Shown here: positions 1 through 9,753 of the stretch, piece after piece
Numbering within the stretch: position 1 is the stretch's first letter
Layout of the letters: each line of letters starts with the position of its first letter
Assembly (NCBI GenBank): GCA_007693555.1
Contig: REDJ01000137.1
Coordinates: 64,085 to 128,084, forward strand
Length of the DNA: 64,000 bases
Reading direction: 5' to 3'
DNA from: Bacteroidota bacterium
GTDB lineage: Bacteria > Bacteroidota > Bacteroidia > Bacteroidales > UBA7960
Notes under the pieces: model-generated
Seen by the model: the letters and a program-made list of their open reading frames with translations, nothing else
The model's database searches: none
Told to the model about the DNA's origin: nothing
Position numbers and translations under genes: made by a program

Positions 1-894
1 AAGGTTGCCAGGCGTTTCATGCTTAATGCCGGATTGAAAACCTGAAAATATTTCAATAGCACTTTCAAAAGTTGCTTGAATTCTTTCCTTTACAAACAAC
101 GTATCCTCACTCCAGAAAAGGGTGTGCGAAGGTAAGATGGAAAAAAAATCTTCCTTTTCATATTTTTCTGCCATTTGACTTAAATCGGGCAGGATGGTTA
201 TTTTTTTAAGTTTTTCAACAGAAATCTGACTTTCCGGATTAAATGTTCGCAAACTCTCCACCCGGTCACCCATGATCTCTATCCTGAAAGGAAAATCATT
301 GGAATAGGAAAACACATCTACGATACCTCCACGCAATGAGAACTGCCCGGGCTCAACAACAAAATCCACCCGGTAAAAACCATATTCCAGCAAGAGTTCA
401 AGAATAAAATCGATCGACGTCATTTCTCCTTCATGAAGGCTAAGCGTATTCTTCTTTAAGTCTTTTTGCGAAACTATTTTCTCTGTAAGCGCATCAGGAT
501 AGGTAACAATAATAAACTTCCGGCTTTCGGTTGAAAGCCTGTTGATCACCTCTGAGCGCAATAATACATTGGCATTGTCAATATCCGGGGTTTCATAGGG
601 CTTTTTATATGAGGATGGATAGAGAAAAATCTGTCGTTTTTCATACGACAAATCTTTTTCTTCCAGCAGGTTTTCAAGATCATTAAAAAAATAGGCAGCC
701 GCTTCGCGTGAGTTCAGGATAAAAACAAAAGGCCGGGGTGAGGATTTGTAAATCGCTGTCGAAATCACAGCTGTTGACGACCCGGCCAGGCCACTGAGTC
801 TGAAGTGCATTTGCCCGGGTGATCTGAGCTCTTCACTCAACTGTGACACCTTGCTGTTTTGCTTATATCTAAGTATAAATTCCGAAAGTTTCAC
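1..894 (-). CDS. mfd: Transcription-repair coupling factor Mfd, N-terminal part (runs off left edge)
   Basis: The frame is open from a GTG at 894 to the window edge, about 298 codons; the ORF track missed it because it is not closed. The visible part is the UvrB-like N-terminal region of Mfd: an opening like VKLSEFILRYKQ, then the signature QFSLRGGIVDVF followed by FPFRIEIMGDRVESLRTF, which in Mfd precedes the RNA-polymerase-interaction and helicase domains (outside the window). Mfd removes stalled RNA polymerase at lesions and recruits UvrA. No ATG lies near the expected N-terminus, so GTG is preferred. The start sits two bases after the T-run of the upstream fbp terminator, leaving almost no leader. 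The family call is strong; only the length is unknown. Confidence 0.9.
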   Translation of the reverse strand, partial: MKLSEFILRYKQNSKVSQLSEELRSPGQMHFRLSGLAGSSTAVISTAIYKSSPRPFVFILNSREAAAYFFNDLENLLEEKDLSYEKRQIFLYPSSYKKPYETPDIDNANVLLRSEVINRLSTESRKFIIVTYPDALTEKIVSQKDLKKNTLSLHEGEMTSIDFILELLLEYGFYRVDFVVEPGQFSLRGGIVDVFSYSNDFPFRIEIMGDRVESLRTFNPESQISVEKLKKITILPDLSQMAEKYEKEDFFSILPSHTLFWSEDTLFVKERIQATFESAIEIFSGFQSGIKHETPGNL

Positions 895-895
895 A

Positions 896-923
896 ATAAA
901 AAAAATGCCTGATAAAAATCAGG
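896..923 (-). terminator. Intrinsic terminator of fbp
   Basis: Read on the minus strand, GCCTGAT-TTTT-ATCAGGC forms a 7-bp perfect stem followed at once by ATTTTTTTTAT. It lies about 86 bases after the fbp stop and directly before the mfd GTG. Confidence 0.8.
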
Positions 924-1009
924 CAAAGATATTCAAACACAAGCGCAATGACAAACCTGCTTTAAAACAGAAAACTTCAGAAATAAACCGGATCCCCTAA
1001 ACCTTTTAT

Positions 1010-2047
1010 TTATTTCTTAATTACATTGGCTTCGGGAGAATGCTTTTGCATAAACTCCTCTGCTTTTTCAACCATAGATTTTGGACCTATAAATAAAGGT
1101 GAGCGCTGATGTAATGTTTTGGGTTCAATTTCCATAATCCTGTTGAAGCCATCTGAAGCTTTCCCACCTGCCTGCTCGGCAAGATAGGCTACAGGGCAGC
1201 ACTCATAAAGCAGTCGCAGTTTTCCTTTGGGTTGTTTTGTAGTACCGGGATAAATAAATATACCCCCTTTTATCAGATTTCTGTGAAAATCCGCAACCAT
1301 TGAACCTATATATCTTGAAGTATAAGGCCGGAGAGTAGCAGAATCATCTTCCTGGCAATACTTAATATATTTTTTCACTCCCTCCGGAAAATAAATATAA
1401 TTACCCTCATTAATAGAATAAATATTGGATGTCTCAGGATATTTCATTTCAGGGTGTGACAAACAGAAAATTCCAACACTGGGATCCAGGGTAAATCCAT
1501 TGACTCCTTTACCGGTAGTATATACCAGCATCGTGGAAGAACCATAAATTACATATCCTGCTGCAACCAGATTTAATCCGGGTTGAAGCATATCTTCCAG
1601 TTTACCGGGTCCTACATCCGTTTTGCGACGATAAATGGAAAATACGGTTCCTATGGATACATTTGCTTCTATATTGCTGCTTCCATCCAGTGGATCAATA
1701 GCAACAACATACTTACCCAAATCTGAAATTTCATTCTGAAACGAAATGATTTTTTCATTTTCCTCAGAGGCAATAGCACAACATTCTCCCCCACCTTTAA
1801 GGGCTTCTATAAAGCGCTCGTTAGCATAAACATCCAGTTTTTTCTGGGCTTCTCCCTGGATGTTGTCAGTTCCTTCAAAACCTAGTATATCCACGAGACC
1901 AGCAGCATTTATCTCACGGTTAACGATTTTGGCAGCGGTAGCAATATCATTTAGCAGACGCGTTAATGCTCCCTTTGCCTGAGGGTACTGCGCCTGTCTT
2001 TCCACAATAAATTGGGTAAGTGTTTTGATTCTGTATTGGGATGTCAT
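1010..2047 (-). CDS. fbp: Class I fructose-1,6-bisphosphatase
   Basis: Hydrolyses fructose-1,6-bisphosphate to fructose-6-phosphate, the committed cytosolic step of gluconeogenesis. At 345 residues it has normal class I length. The metal-binding signature DPLDGSSNI is at about residues 118-126, an upstream acidic EEN motif is present, and the C-terminal substrate region [21 protein letters not shown] ends in the usual G-ASDG. No signal peptide. ATG start with TTTCC-poor, SD-free upstream sequence as is normal in this phylum. It appears monocistronic: a hairpin terminator follows and 544 bases of AT-rich non-coding DNA precede it. Many Bacteroidota use class III enzymes, so a class I enzyme is a mild lineage hint. 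Confidence 0.95.
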   Translation of the reverse strand: MTSQYRIKTLTQFIVERQAQYPQAKGALTRLLNDIATAAKIVNREINAAGLVDILGFEGTDNIQGEAQKKLDVYANERFIEALKGGGECCAIASEENEKIISFQNEISDLGKYVVAIDPLDGSSNIEANVSIGTVFSIYRRKTDVGPGKLEDMLQPGLNLVAAGYVIYGSSTMLVYTTGKGVNGFTLDPSVGIFCLSHPEMKYPETSNIYSINEGNYIYFPEGVKKYIKYCQEDDSATLRPYTSRYIGSMVADFHRNLIKGGIFIYPGTTKQPKGKLRLLYECCPVAYLAEQAGGKASDGFNRIMEIEPKTLHQRSPLFIGPKSMVEKAEEFMQKHSPEANVIKK

Positions 2048-2591
2048 AAGGGTGTTTTTAGGATTGCAATTACGGTATTTTTTTTAACATTTCAAAAAAA
2101 TATACATGTAGAATGATTCTAATTTACAAAGTCCTGATAATTGATTGATATTCTATTGAAAAAAATTTTTCTCTGAACTAAGGGTAACCCTAATTCCATC
2201 TGTCTAATTATTTTAAATTACTGATAAACAAATTTAAAATTTTACCTAAGAACTTAGAACTGTGCAGCAACTGATTAGCTGCAGGAGAAATTCATTTAAA
2301 TAACAATTCAAACCTTAATATACAGGATTTTTTATTAATTTTTTAAAATACATTTCAACAGGAATGACGAGAATTTGTGGCTTAAAAATTCTTTTAACAT
2401 TATTTTTGAATGTATTTATTTTAAAACTAAATAGCTTATTTTCAATTAATTAAAAGAACAAATAAGAAAATTTATTTTAAAATAAATAATTTTGTTTAAT
2501 CTTTTTTTCTTTTCAATGAACATCTAGGTTTTTATAATGTTTTCTGAATGCTCACAAACCAAAAATTATTCACTTAATAAATTTAATACGT
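2048..2591. other. AT-rich intergenic region between divergent fbp and the T9SS protein gene
   Basis: 544 bases with no credible ORF and very high A+T. It must hold the promoters of both divergent genes. A plus-strand TAATTTTG (2487-2494) matches the Bacteroidota -7 box TAnnTTTG about 100 bases before the ATG at 2592. A minus-strand TAAATTTG (2229-2236) lies about 190 bases before fbp. Neither has a TTTG -33 box at the right spacing, so both are tentative. Confidence 0.4.
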
Positions 2592-5500
2592 ATGAGAAAA
2601 ACAAGACTAAGTTTAACGTTCGCAGTTATAGTATTTTTTGCCTTTTTAGGCTTTACAAACGCTCAGACTGCAAAACTACAAATCATTCACAATTCAGCTG
2701 ATGCATTGGTGGATGAAGTAGATATTTTTGTAAATGGAGATTCTTTTTTGACAGATGTTGGTTTCAGGCAAGCCACAAACTTTATGGATGTTCCTGCCGG
2801 AGTTGATCTAAACATCATTGTTGCACCTGCCGGTGCAGGAATTGATAATGGCGTAGGACCCATAACTGTTAATTTAACAGCTGATGAAACCTACATTGCT
2901 ATTGCATCAGGAATTGTAAGTGCAACAGGATACGATCCTGCTACACCATTCAGCCTGGAAGTTTTCACACCTGCCAGAGAAGAAGCGCAGAATTCAACCG
3001 AGGTTGATGTTTTGGTATTCCACGGGGCTACTGATGCTCCTGAAGTAAGTGTTTGGGTTCAAGGTGGTGACGAAGCCCTTTTCACTTTTGAGTACAGTGA
3101 TTTTTCGGGTTATCTCTCACTTCCTGAAGCTGATTATGTATTAGAAATACGCACTGCCGATGGCGAAACTGTTGTTGCATCTTATGTGGCTCCGCTTGAA
3201 ACTCTTGAGTTGGAAGGTGCGGCCCTTACCGTTCTGGCCAGCGGATTTCTTAATCCCACTAACAACAGCGATGGTCCTGCTTTCGGTCTTTTCGTTGCTA
3301 CAGCTGGCGGTGGTGATCTTATTGCACTGCCCGTTTATGAGCCTGAACCGGAAACTGCACGCGCTCAAATTATTCACAACGCTGCTGACCTTGCAGCTGC
3401 CAATGTAGATGTATTTGTAAACGGTGAAATTTTCGTTCCCGACTTTGCTTTCAGAACTGCTACTCCCTTTGTAGATGTTCCTGCAGGCGTGGAACTTACC
3501 ATTGATGTAGCCCCTGCCGGTGCCGGTATAGAAAGCTCTGTTTTTGATATTACTGTTGAATTTGATGCAGACGAGACCTACGTTATCGTGGCAAACGGTA
3601 TCGTAAGCGAAACCGGTTATGATCCAATTGAGCCTTTCACAGTTTATCCTTTTGAAGGTGCTCGTGAAGAGGGTCAGAATGAAAATGAAACTGACCTGCT
3701 CGTTTTCCACGGTTCTACCGATGCTCCTGAAGTGAGCGTATGGGCTATGGGTGGCGAAAGTGCACTGTTTACTTTCGAATATGGTCAATTTGCAGGATAC
3801 CTGGGATTACCAACCGATGACTATGTAATCGAAATCCGCACGGCTGACGGTGAAACAACAGTTGTAGCTTATTCTGCTCCTTTGGCAACCCTGGAACTGG
3901 AAGGTGCTGCACTTACAGTTGTTGCAAGCGGCTTCCTTAACCCTGCCAACAATAGTGACGGTCCTGCCTTTGGTCTTTTCGTGGCTACTGCTGCAGGTGG
4001 TGAATTGCTTGCACTTCCGGTATTCGAAGAGCAAGAGCCAGTTATAGTCGGATTCCCATTCTTTGAAGATTTCGAAACCCCGGAAAATTATAGCAACTGG
4101 ATGATCATTGACGGTTCCGGCAGTGGTTTTGTCTGGGAACTTGGCGATAACGATAAATTCATTGTCAGTGACCCCATGGATGGATCCTTTGCATCAGTTG
4201 ACAGCGATGCTGCAGGTACAGGCAACAATGTTTGGAGTATTCTCCAGGCACCCATCATTGACCTTTCTGATTTCGAAGGTGGAAATATTGAACTTTCATT
4301 TGCACACCATTTCCGTCGCTTTGGTAATGAGGAAGCTTATGTAAAAATCAGTAATGATGGAGAAAACTGGGAGACTATCGCTACCTATGTTAGTAACCAG
4401 GGTTCATCAACCGGATTTTCCGGTCCTTTCGAAGTAACTGCAGTTGCTGAAACCTTAATTATTGAAGGATTCACTTCAGAAGATTCATTATATATTCGCT
4501 TTGAATACGACGATAAAGAATCCTGGGGTTGGTACTGGCTGATTGATAACATTTCTGTTAATGTTGCATCTACTACAGTTGTAGATATTATTGTTGGAAG
4601 CGAAATTCATACCACACTGGCTGCTGCTGTTACTGCTGCCGGACTGGTTGAAACACTGCAGGGAGAAGGTCCCTTTACAGTATTTGCTCCCACCGATGAG
4701 GCATTTGATGCTCTGCCCGAAGGACTGCTTGATGACTTACTTGACGACCCAAGTGGTGCTCTTACCGATATACTCCTTTATCATGTTGTAGGTGCATTTG
4801 CTCTTTCAACTGATCTGGAAGACGGACAGGTAATAACAACCCTGCTCGGTGAAGACGTTGTGGTAACTATTACCAACGGTTCTGTTTTCATTAATGATGC
4901 AGAAGTAATCCTGGCTGACCTTGTAGCCGACAACGGTGTTGTACACGTTATTGATGCTGTACTTGTACCTGAGGTAGAAGAACCTACTACAGTTGTAGAT
5001 ATTATTTTAGGCAGCGAAATTCACACCACTTTAGCCGCTGCTGTTGCTGCAGCTGACCTGGTTGAAACACTGCAGGGAGAAGGTCCATTTACAGTATTTG
5101 CTCCCACCGACGAGGCATTCGATGCTCTGCCGGAAGGCCTGCTTGATGACTTACTTGACGACCCAAGTGGTGCTCTAACCGATATACTCCTCTATCATGT
5201 TGTAGGTGCATTTGCTCTTTCAACTGATCTGGAAGACGGACAGGTAATAACAACCTTGCTCGGTGAAGACGTTGTGGTAACTATTACCAACGGTTCTGTT
5301 TTCATCAACGATGCAGAAGTTATTGTGGCTGACCTGGTAGCTGACAATGGTGTTGTGCATGTTATCGATGCTGTACTAGTACCGGAAGTTGAACCAGAGC
5401 CGGAATTTGCCCGTGCACAAATTATACATAACGCTGCCGATATGGCCGCTGCCAATGTGGACGTATTTGTAAATGGTGAAATGTTTGTTCCCGACTTTGC

Positions 5501-6362
5501 TTTCAGAACTGCTACTCCTTTTGTAGATGTTCCTGCAGGTGTTGAATTAACAATCGACATTGCACCTGCCGGTGCAGGTATTGAAAGCTCAGTTTTCGAT
5601 ATTACCGTTGAATTTGAGGCTGACGAAACTTATATCATTATAGCTAATGGTATTGTAAGTGATATGGGTTATGATCCTGTTGAGCCCTTCACAGTATATC
5701 CTTTTGCAGGTGCGCGTGAAATGGCAAACGATGCCAATGAAACTGACGTGCTTGTATTTCACGGTGCTACTGACGCTCCTGTTGTAAGTGTTTGGGAAAC
5801 CGGAGTAGGTGCAGGTGAATTGTTCTCATTTGGTTATGGTGAATATGCCGGTTATCTCAGCCTGGGTACATTGGATTATGTTCTTGAAGTACGCACCGAA
5901 GATGGCGAAACTACTGTTGCTGCTTACAGTGCTCCGCTACAATCTCTCGAACTTGAAGGTGCTGCAATTACAGTTGTTGCCAGTGGATTTCTGAACCCTG
6001 ATAATAACAGCAGTGGTCCTGCTTTCGGACTTTACGTAGCAATTGCAGACGGTGGTGATTTGATTGCACTTCCCGTGTTTACCAATGTGGAATTGCTTGA
6101 TCCGGTATTTGGTGATTTCAATATATATCCAAATCCCGTAAGAGAAAACCTGAATATTATGTTTGATATGAACCGTGCAGGTAACGTATCAATAGAAATA
6201 TTCAATATTCTGGGATCAAGAGTATTTGTAAATGAGTTAGGAAACCGCAGTAATGTGGTAAATGAAACTATCAATGTTTCTTTCTTACCCCAGGGAACAT
6301 ATATCATGAATATAAGAACTTCCGATGATGTAATAACAAGGAAGATAAATGTTGTTAAATAA
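2592..6362 (+). CDS. Secreted multidomain DUF4397 / fasciclin protein with T9SS type A sorting domain
   Basis: 1256-residue surface or secreted protein. A Sec signal peptide (to about residue 24, ending TNAQ) is followed by two DUF4397 domains (about 28-250 and 256-475; each opens with a QIIHNAAD-like motif), a jelly-roll anchor-like domain starting FPFFEDFE (about 483-655), two fasciclin/FAS1 domains (about 661-798 and 799-935; FTVFAPTDEAF and YHVVG motifs), a third DUF4397 domain (about 938-1160) and a C-terminal T9SS sorting domain (FNIYPNPV ... KINVVK). FAS1 and DUF4397 are adhesion-type modules, so a role in surface attachment or matrix is inferred; no enzyme motif is visible. Codon use is richer in GC than the flanking DNA. 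A hairpin terminator follows the stop. Confidence 0.92.
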   Translation: MRKTRLSLTFAVIVFFAFLGFTNAQTAKLQIIHNSADALVDEVDIFVNGDSFLTDVGFRQATNFMDVPAGVDLNIIVAPAGAGIDNGVGPITVNLTADETYIAIASGIVSATGYDPATPFSLEVFTPAREEAQNSTEVDVLVFHGATDAPEVSVWVQGGDEALFTFEYSDFSGYLSLPEADYVLEIRTADGETVVASYVAPLETLELEGAALTVLASGFLNPTNNSDGPAFGLFVATAGGGDLIALPVYEPEPETARAQIIHNAADLAAANVDVFVNGEIFVPDFAFRTATPFVDVPAGVELTIDVAPAGAGIESSVFDITVEFDADETYVIVANGIVSETGYDPIEPFTVYPFEGAREEGQNENETDLLVFHGSTDAPEVSVWAMGGESALFTFEYGQFAGYLGLPTDDYVIEIRTADGETTVVAYSAPLATLELEGAALTVVASGFLNPANNSDGPAFGLFVATAAGGELLALPVFEEQEPVIVGFPFFEDFETPENYSNWMIIDGSGSGFVWELGDNDKFIVSDPMDGSFASVDSDAAGTGNNVWSILQAPIIDLSDFEGGNIELSFAHHFRRFGNEEAYVKISNDGENWETIATYVSNQGSSTGFSGPFEVTAVAETLIIEGFTSEDSLYIRFEYDDKESWGWYWLIDNISVNVASTTVVDIIVGSEIHTTLAAAVTAAGLVETLQGEGPFTVFAPTDEAFDALPEGLLDDLLDDPSGALTDILLYHVVGAFALSTDLEDGQVITTLLGEDVVVTITNGSVFINDAEVILADLVADNGVVHVIDAVLVPEVEEPTTVVDIILGSEIHTTLAAAVAAADLVETLQGEGPFTVFAPTDEAFDALPEGLLDDLLDDPSGALTDILLYHVVGAFALSTDLEDGQVITTLLGEDVVVTITNGSVFINDAEVIVADLVADNGVVHVIDAVLVPEVEPEPEFARAQIIHNAADMAAANVDVFVNGEMFVPDFAFRTATPFVDVPAGVELTIDIAPAGAGIESSVFDITVEFEADETYIIIANGIVSDMGYDPVEPFTVYPFAGAREMANDANETDVLVFHGATDAPVVSVWETGVGAGELFSFGYGEYAGYLSLGTLDYVLEVRTEDGETTVAAYSAPLQSLELEGAAITVVASGFLNPDNNSSGPAFGLYVAIADGGDLIALPVFTNVELLDPVFGDFNIYPNPVRENLNIMFDMNRAGNVSIEIFNILGSRVFVNELGNRSNVVNETINVSFLPQGTYIMNIRTSDDVITRKINVVK
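4572..5399 (+). repeat. Two direct 414-bp repeats encoding paired FAS1 domains
   Basis: The stretch starting ACTACAGTTGTAGATATTAT at 4572 recurs at 4986, exactly 414 bases (138 codons) later. Long runs are identical at DNA level, including synonymous positions, and differences are scattered single bases. This is a recent in-frame tandem duplication within the gene. Confidence 0.9.
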
Positions 6363-6391
6363 ATGTGGTAGTGAGTGAGTTAGTAGTAATT

Positions 6392-7672
6392 TTAATCTCT
6401 GCTACCGGGGCCGGCCTTTGGGTCGGCCCCTTCTTTTTGGATTAATACCGATCTGAGCAGGCCAAGGGCTGCTGTACCTGCCCGCACAATATTGCGCTCT
6501 CTTTCATCACCGAAAAGGAATTTTTTACTTACAACTGCTTCAGGACCTGCTACTGCTATCCATACAGTTCCAACTGGTTTTTCCTCTGTGCCCCCATCAG
6601 GTCCGGCAATTCCACTAACACTTACTGCATAGTCTGTTTGCATAAGGTTACAAGCCTCTTCAGCCATTTTTTCAACCACTTCACGGCTTACTGCACCAAA
6701 TCTTTCAAGCATATAAGAGGGCACTTTAAGTAGTTTTTCTTTCACTTTGTTATCATAAGCTACAACCGAACCTTTAAAATAATTTGAACTCCCCGGAACT
6801 CCGGTAATACGATGTGCAATATAACCACCCGTGCAACTTTCAGCCGTACACACACTCCTGCCAAGTTTTTTTAATATCTCCCCTACTACAGCTTCCAGTT
6901 TTTCATCATCAAATCCCCAGAAGTATTCAGGTATCAGTTGACGGAGTTTTTGAATTTCTCCGCTAAGCAGGCTTGTCATTGCATTCCGGTCATTCCCTTT
7001 TATACTCAGCCTTAACCTCACAATACCCGGCGATGGCAGGTAAGCCAGTTTGATTTCAGATGGAAGCTCATCAACCCAGTCGGCAATAATTGCCGCCAGA
7101 AAAGATTCGCCAATTCCCTGTGTCATAACAGTTTTGTGCAGAATGATATTTCCCGGATAGTTATCCTGCAACCAGGGAATTACAAAGTTTTCCATGATAT
7201 GCTTCATCTCATAGGGAACCCCGGGCATGGCAACGAACAATTTTCCGTTTTTATGAAATGCCAGTCCAGGTGCAGTACCCAATGGGTTTTCAATCACTGT
7301 AGAACCTTTAGGCACAAGGGCCTGTTTGCGGTTAAGTTCTGTAAGAGGCAACCCTTTACGTTGAAAAAAACGATGTATATTTTCAAGAACCTTCTCATCT
7401 TCAACCAGCTCAGTTTGAAAATATTTACATAAAATATCCTTGGTAATATCGTCATGTGTTGGTCCTAAACCGCCTGTTATAAGTAATACATCAGCACGCT
7501 CTTCAGCCTCTCTGAGAGCACGGACTATCTCATCAGCTGAATCTGACACACTGGTTATCTGGCGCACAACTGCCCCGTTCTCATTTAAACTTTTTGCCAT
7601 CCAGGAGGCATTGGTGTTTATAACCTGTCCGATCAGCAGCTCGTCTCCTATGGTAATAATTTCTGAAGTCAT
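6392..7672 (-). CDS. cinA: CinA family nicotinamide-nucleotide amidohydrolase
   Basis: 426 residues with both family domains. The N-terminal MoCF-like (COG1058) domain carries TSEIITIGDELL and LLITGGLGPTHDD. The C-terminal PncC-type domain (about 260-410) carries TAESCTGG, GVPGSSNYF and SGIAGPDGGTEEKPVGTV. It deamidates NMN to nicotinate mononucleotide in NAD recycling, and the N-domain is linked to ADP-ribose pyrophosphatase activity in the family; cytosolic. The last dozen residues (…GADPKAGPGSRD) are encoded by the opposite gene's terminator hairpin and look like a read-through tail beyond the conserved domain. ATG start, monocistronic, divergent from the phosphorylase gene. Confidence 0.94.
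   Translation of the reverse strand: MTSEIITIGDELLIGQVINTNASWMAKSLNENGAVVRQITSVSDSADEIVRALREAEERADVLLITGGLGPTHDDITKDILCKYFQTELVEDEKVLENIHRFFQRKGLPLTELNRKQALVPKGSTVIENPLGTAPGLAFHKNGKLFVAMPGVPYEMKHIMENFVIPWLQDNYPGNIILHKTVMTQGIGESFLAAIIADWVDELPSEIKLAYLPSPGIVRLRLSIKGNDRNAMTSLLSGEIQKLRQLIPEYFWGFDDEKLEAVVGEILKKLGRSVCTAESCTGGYIAHRITGVPGSSNYFKGSVVAYDNKVKEKLLKVPSYMLERFGAVSREVVEKMAEEACNLMQTDYAVSVSGIAGPDGGTEEKPVGTVWIAVAGPEAVVSKKFLFGDERERNIVRAGTAALGLLRSVLIQKEGADPKAGPGSRD
6407..6438 (+). terminator. Intrinsic terminator of the DUF4397/FAS1 gene, inside the cinA 3' end
   Basis: GGGGCCG (6407-6413) pairs with CGGCCCC (6424-6430), followed on the plus strand by TTCTTTTT. The opposite strand lacks a T-run, so it serves the plus-strand gene. 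It lies within the last codons of the convergent cinA. Confidence 0.85.
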
Positions 7673-7844
7673 AGATTAAAAAAAAGAAAATCAAAGGTAA
7701 TAAGCTTGTGCAAACGATGGCATTGTTTTTCAGGTTTTTTATGAATAGGTATATTCCCAATTAATTGATAATTTTGTTAGCTGTATAGATAGCTTAACAT
7801 TGATAATTATCAATCGATTGAATGTGTTTTAAATAAAAAGATCT

Positions 7845-8720
7845 ATGGAGAAATATTTTAAGGAGTCCGAACTCATTATCAATCCTGATGGTAGTGTTTA
7901 TCACATCAAACTAAGGCCCGAACACATTGCACCCACTGTTATCGTTGTGGGTGATCAAAACAGGGTTGAAACCATTTCAAAACATTTTCAAAAGGTTGAA
8001 TTTAAAATACAAAGCAGGGAATTTACAACCCATACGGGAATCTACAATAACACGCCTATAACAGTACTTTCCACAGGAATTGGTACCGACAATATCGATA
8101 TAGTTATCAATGAACTGGATGCTGCAGTTAATATTGATCTGGAGAAACGTGTGGCAAAAGAAAAGCATACTTCCCTTGATATTATACGATTGGGCACATC
8201 AGGTGCTCTGCAAAGTGATATAGAAGTGGATTCGTTTGTTGCATCTACCTATGGACTGGGGCTTGATGGCTTGCTGTATTTTTATCAATTTGATGAAGCT
8301 ATCCTTGAAAAAGAGCTGATGGATGCTTTTATTAATCAAACCGGCTGGAATGAAAAACTGCCATCTCCTTATATTGTAAAAGCTTCTGAAAAACTTCTCA
8401 ATAAAATTGCCGGTGATCTGCGGCAAGGCATTACTGCCACTGCATCTGGTTTTTTCGGGCCCCAGGGACGTGAGCTGAGAATCCCTCTTGCCTATCCTGA
8501 ACTTAACCATAGAATTGAAAAGTTTGAATATAATGGCAAAGTGATTACCAATTTTGAAATGGAAACCTCAGCGCTTTATGCATTGGGTAAAACACTGGGT
8601 CATAATACTCTTACCGTATGTGATATTATTGCCAACAGGGTTAATCGCACCTACAGCAAGGATTATAAAAAATCTGTAGAGGAGCTTATTGAGTATGTTC
8701 TGGATAAAATTATATCCTGA
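7845..8720 (+). CDS. udp: Nucleoside phosphorylase, uridine phosphorylase-like
   Basis: 291 residues of the PNP/UDP phosphorylase superfamily (PNP_UDP_1). Visible motifs are VIVVGDQNRVE near the N-terminus (phosphate loop), STGIGTDN, RLGTSGALQ in mid-protein, and NFEMETSALYALG, the ExE-type ribose-binding segment. It should split uridine (or a related nucleoside) and phosphate into base and ribose-1-phosphate for pyrimidine salvage in the cytosol. The substrate is inferred from resemblance to Bacteroidota uridine phosphorylases rather than from a specificity residue. A TAATTTTG -7-like box lies at 7769-7776. Only seven bases separate it from the next gene, suggesting co-transcription. Confidence 0.85.
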   Translation: MEKYFKESELIINPDGSVYHIKLRPEHIAPTVIVVGDQNRVETISKHFQKVEFKIQSREFTTHTGIYNNTPITVLSTGIGTDNIDIVINELDAAVNIDLEKRVAKEKHTSLDIIRLGTSGALQSDIEVDSFVASTYGLGLDGLLYFYQFDEAILEKELMDAFINQTGWNEKLPSPYIVKASEKLLNKIAGDLRQGITATASGFFGPQGRELRIPLAYPELNHRIEKFEYNGKVITNFEMETSALYALGKTLGHNTLTVCDIIANRVNRTYSKDYKKSVEELIEYVLDKIIS

Positions 8721-8727
8721 TAAATAG

Positions 8728-9615
8728 ATGGAAATGAACAGCGAAGATAAAATACGGAAGATGGAAGCTCTTGTCAGTCTGATTGATGAGCCTGACCCGA
8801 ATGTATTTCGTGATATTTCGCTGGATATTCACAGCCATGGTCCTGAGATTATCCCTTTCCTGGAGCACGCCTGGGAAACACAACATTTGCCTGAAATTCA
8901 AAAGCGGATTGAATCAATCATTCACCAGATACAATTTGATCAGGTTTGCTCTGATTTGAAAGAATGGCTGGAAGATGGATCCCGTGATTTGCTGGAGGGT
9001 ATCATCACCGTAGCCCGTTACCATTATCCCAATCTTGAAGAAGATCAAATTGAATATGAGCTTGCAAAGCTCAGAAAGGACATCTGGATTGAACTTAACG
9101 AAAATCTGACAGCATTGGAACAGATCAAGGTGTTCAATTATGTTTTTTATGAAATACATGGATTTTACGGTAATATAACCGATTATCACAACCCTGAAAA
9201 TTCATTCATTAACAAAGTACTTGAAACCCGCACCGGCAATCCCCTTTCACTCGGGATAGTCTATATGATGCTTGCTCAAAGCCTTGATCTGCCAATTCAT
9301 GGGATCAATCTGCCGGAGCATTTCGTTCTGGCATATACCGGTACAACAATCAATCCCGATACACTTGAATATTCAGAAAGCAATATCCTTTTTTACATCA
9401 ATGCTTTCAGCAGAGGCAACGTTTTTGCTGTAAAAGATATTGAGGTTTTCTTAAAGCAACTCAAACTGGATCCAAAACCTGCTTACTATAAACCATGCAC
9501 CAATAGTGATATCGTTCTGCGTATGCTGCATAATTTAATGTTTGCATATAAAAAAGCAGGTGAAGAAGGCAAGTTTAAGGAAATTCAGTTTTTAACAACG
9601 TTTTTTGACAAGTAA
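8728..9615 (+). CDS. SirB1 / Transglut_core2 family protein
   Basis: 295 residues. The central segment, a NPxSLGIVYMMLAQSLDLPI-type motif followed by GINLPEHFVLAY (about 165-200), is the signature of the transglutaminase-like SirB1 family (Transglut_core2), which usually lacks proven catalytic activity. Before it lies a helical region with HEAT-like character (IPFLEHAWE ... PEIQKRIE). No signal peptide, so cytosolic. In proteobacteria, relatives sit beside prmC/prfA; here it follows the uridine phosphorylase gene by seven bases. The function is not established and I make no substrate claim. Confidence 0.75.
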   Translation: MEMNSEDKIRKMEALVSLIDEPDPNVFRDISLDIHSHGPEIIPFLEHAWETQHLPEIQKRIESIIHQIQFDQVCSDLKEWLEDGSRDLLEGIITVARYHYPNLEEDQIEYELAKLRKDIWIELNENLTALEQIKVFNYVFYEIHGFYGNITDYHNPENSFINKVLETRTGNPLSLGIVYMMLAQSLDLPIHGINLPEHFVLAYTGTTINPDTLEYSESNILFYINAFSRGNVFAVKDIEVFLKQLKLDPKPAYYKPCTNSDIVLRMLHNLMFAYKKAGEEGKFKEIQFLTTFFDK

Positions 9616-9753
9616 TGGTTTTGATTTAAATCTATGCATCATAGAAACTTTGTTTTTAGAATACAGCAGTAAAAAAAAGTATTTTTGTTATCTATATTAC
9701 TTTTGAGTAAAGCAGATTATAAAGCAAAACAGATTAAATTATAACTACGTTTT

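Noticed and set aside
3141-3788. 215-codon minus-strand ORF inside the DUF4397/FAS1 gene
   Set aside because: Antisense shadow; no recognisable domain, while the plus frame is clearly a protein.
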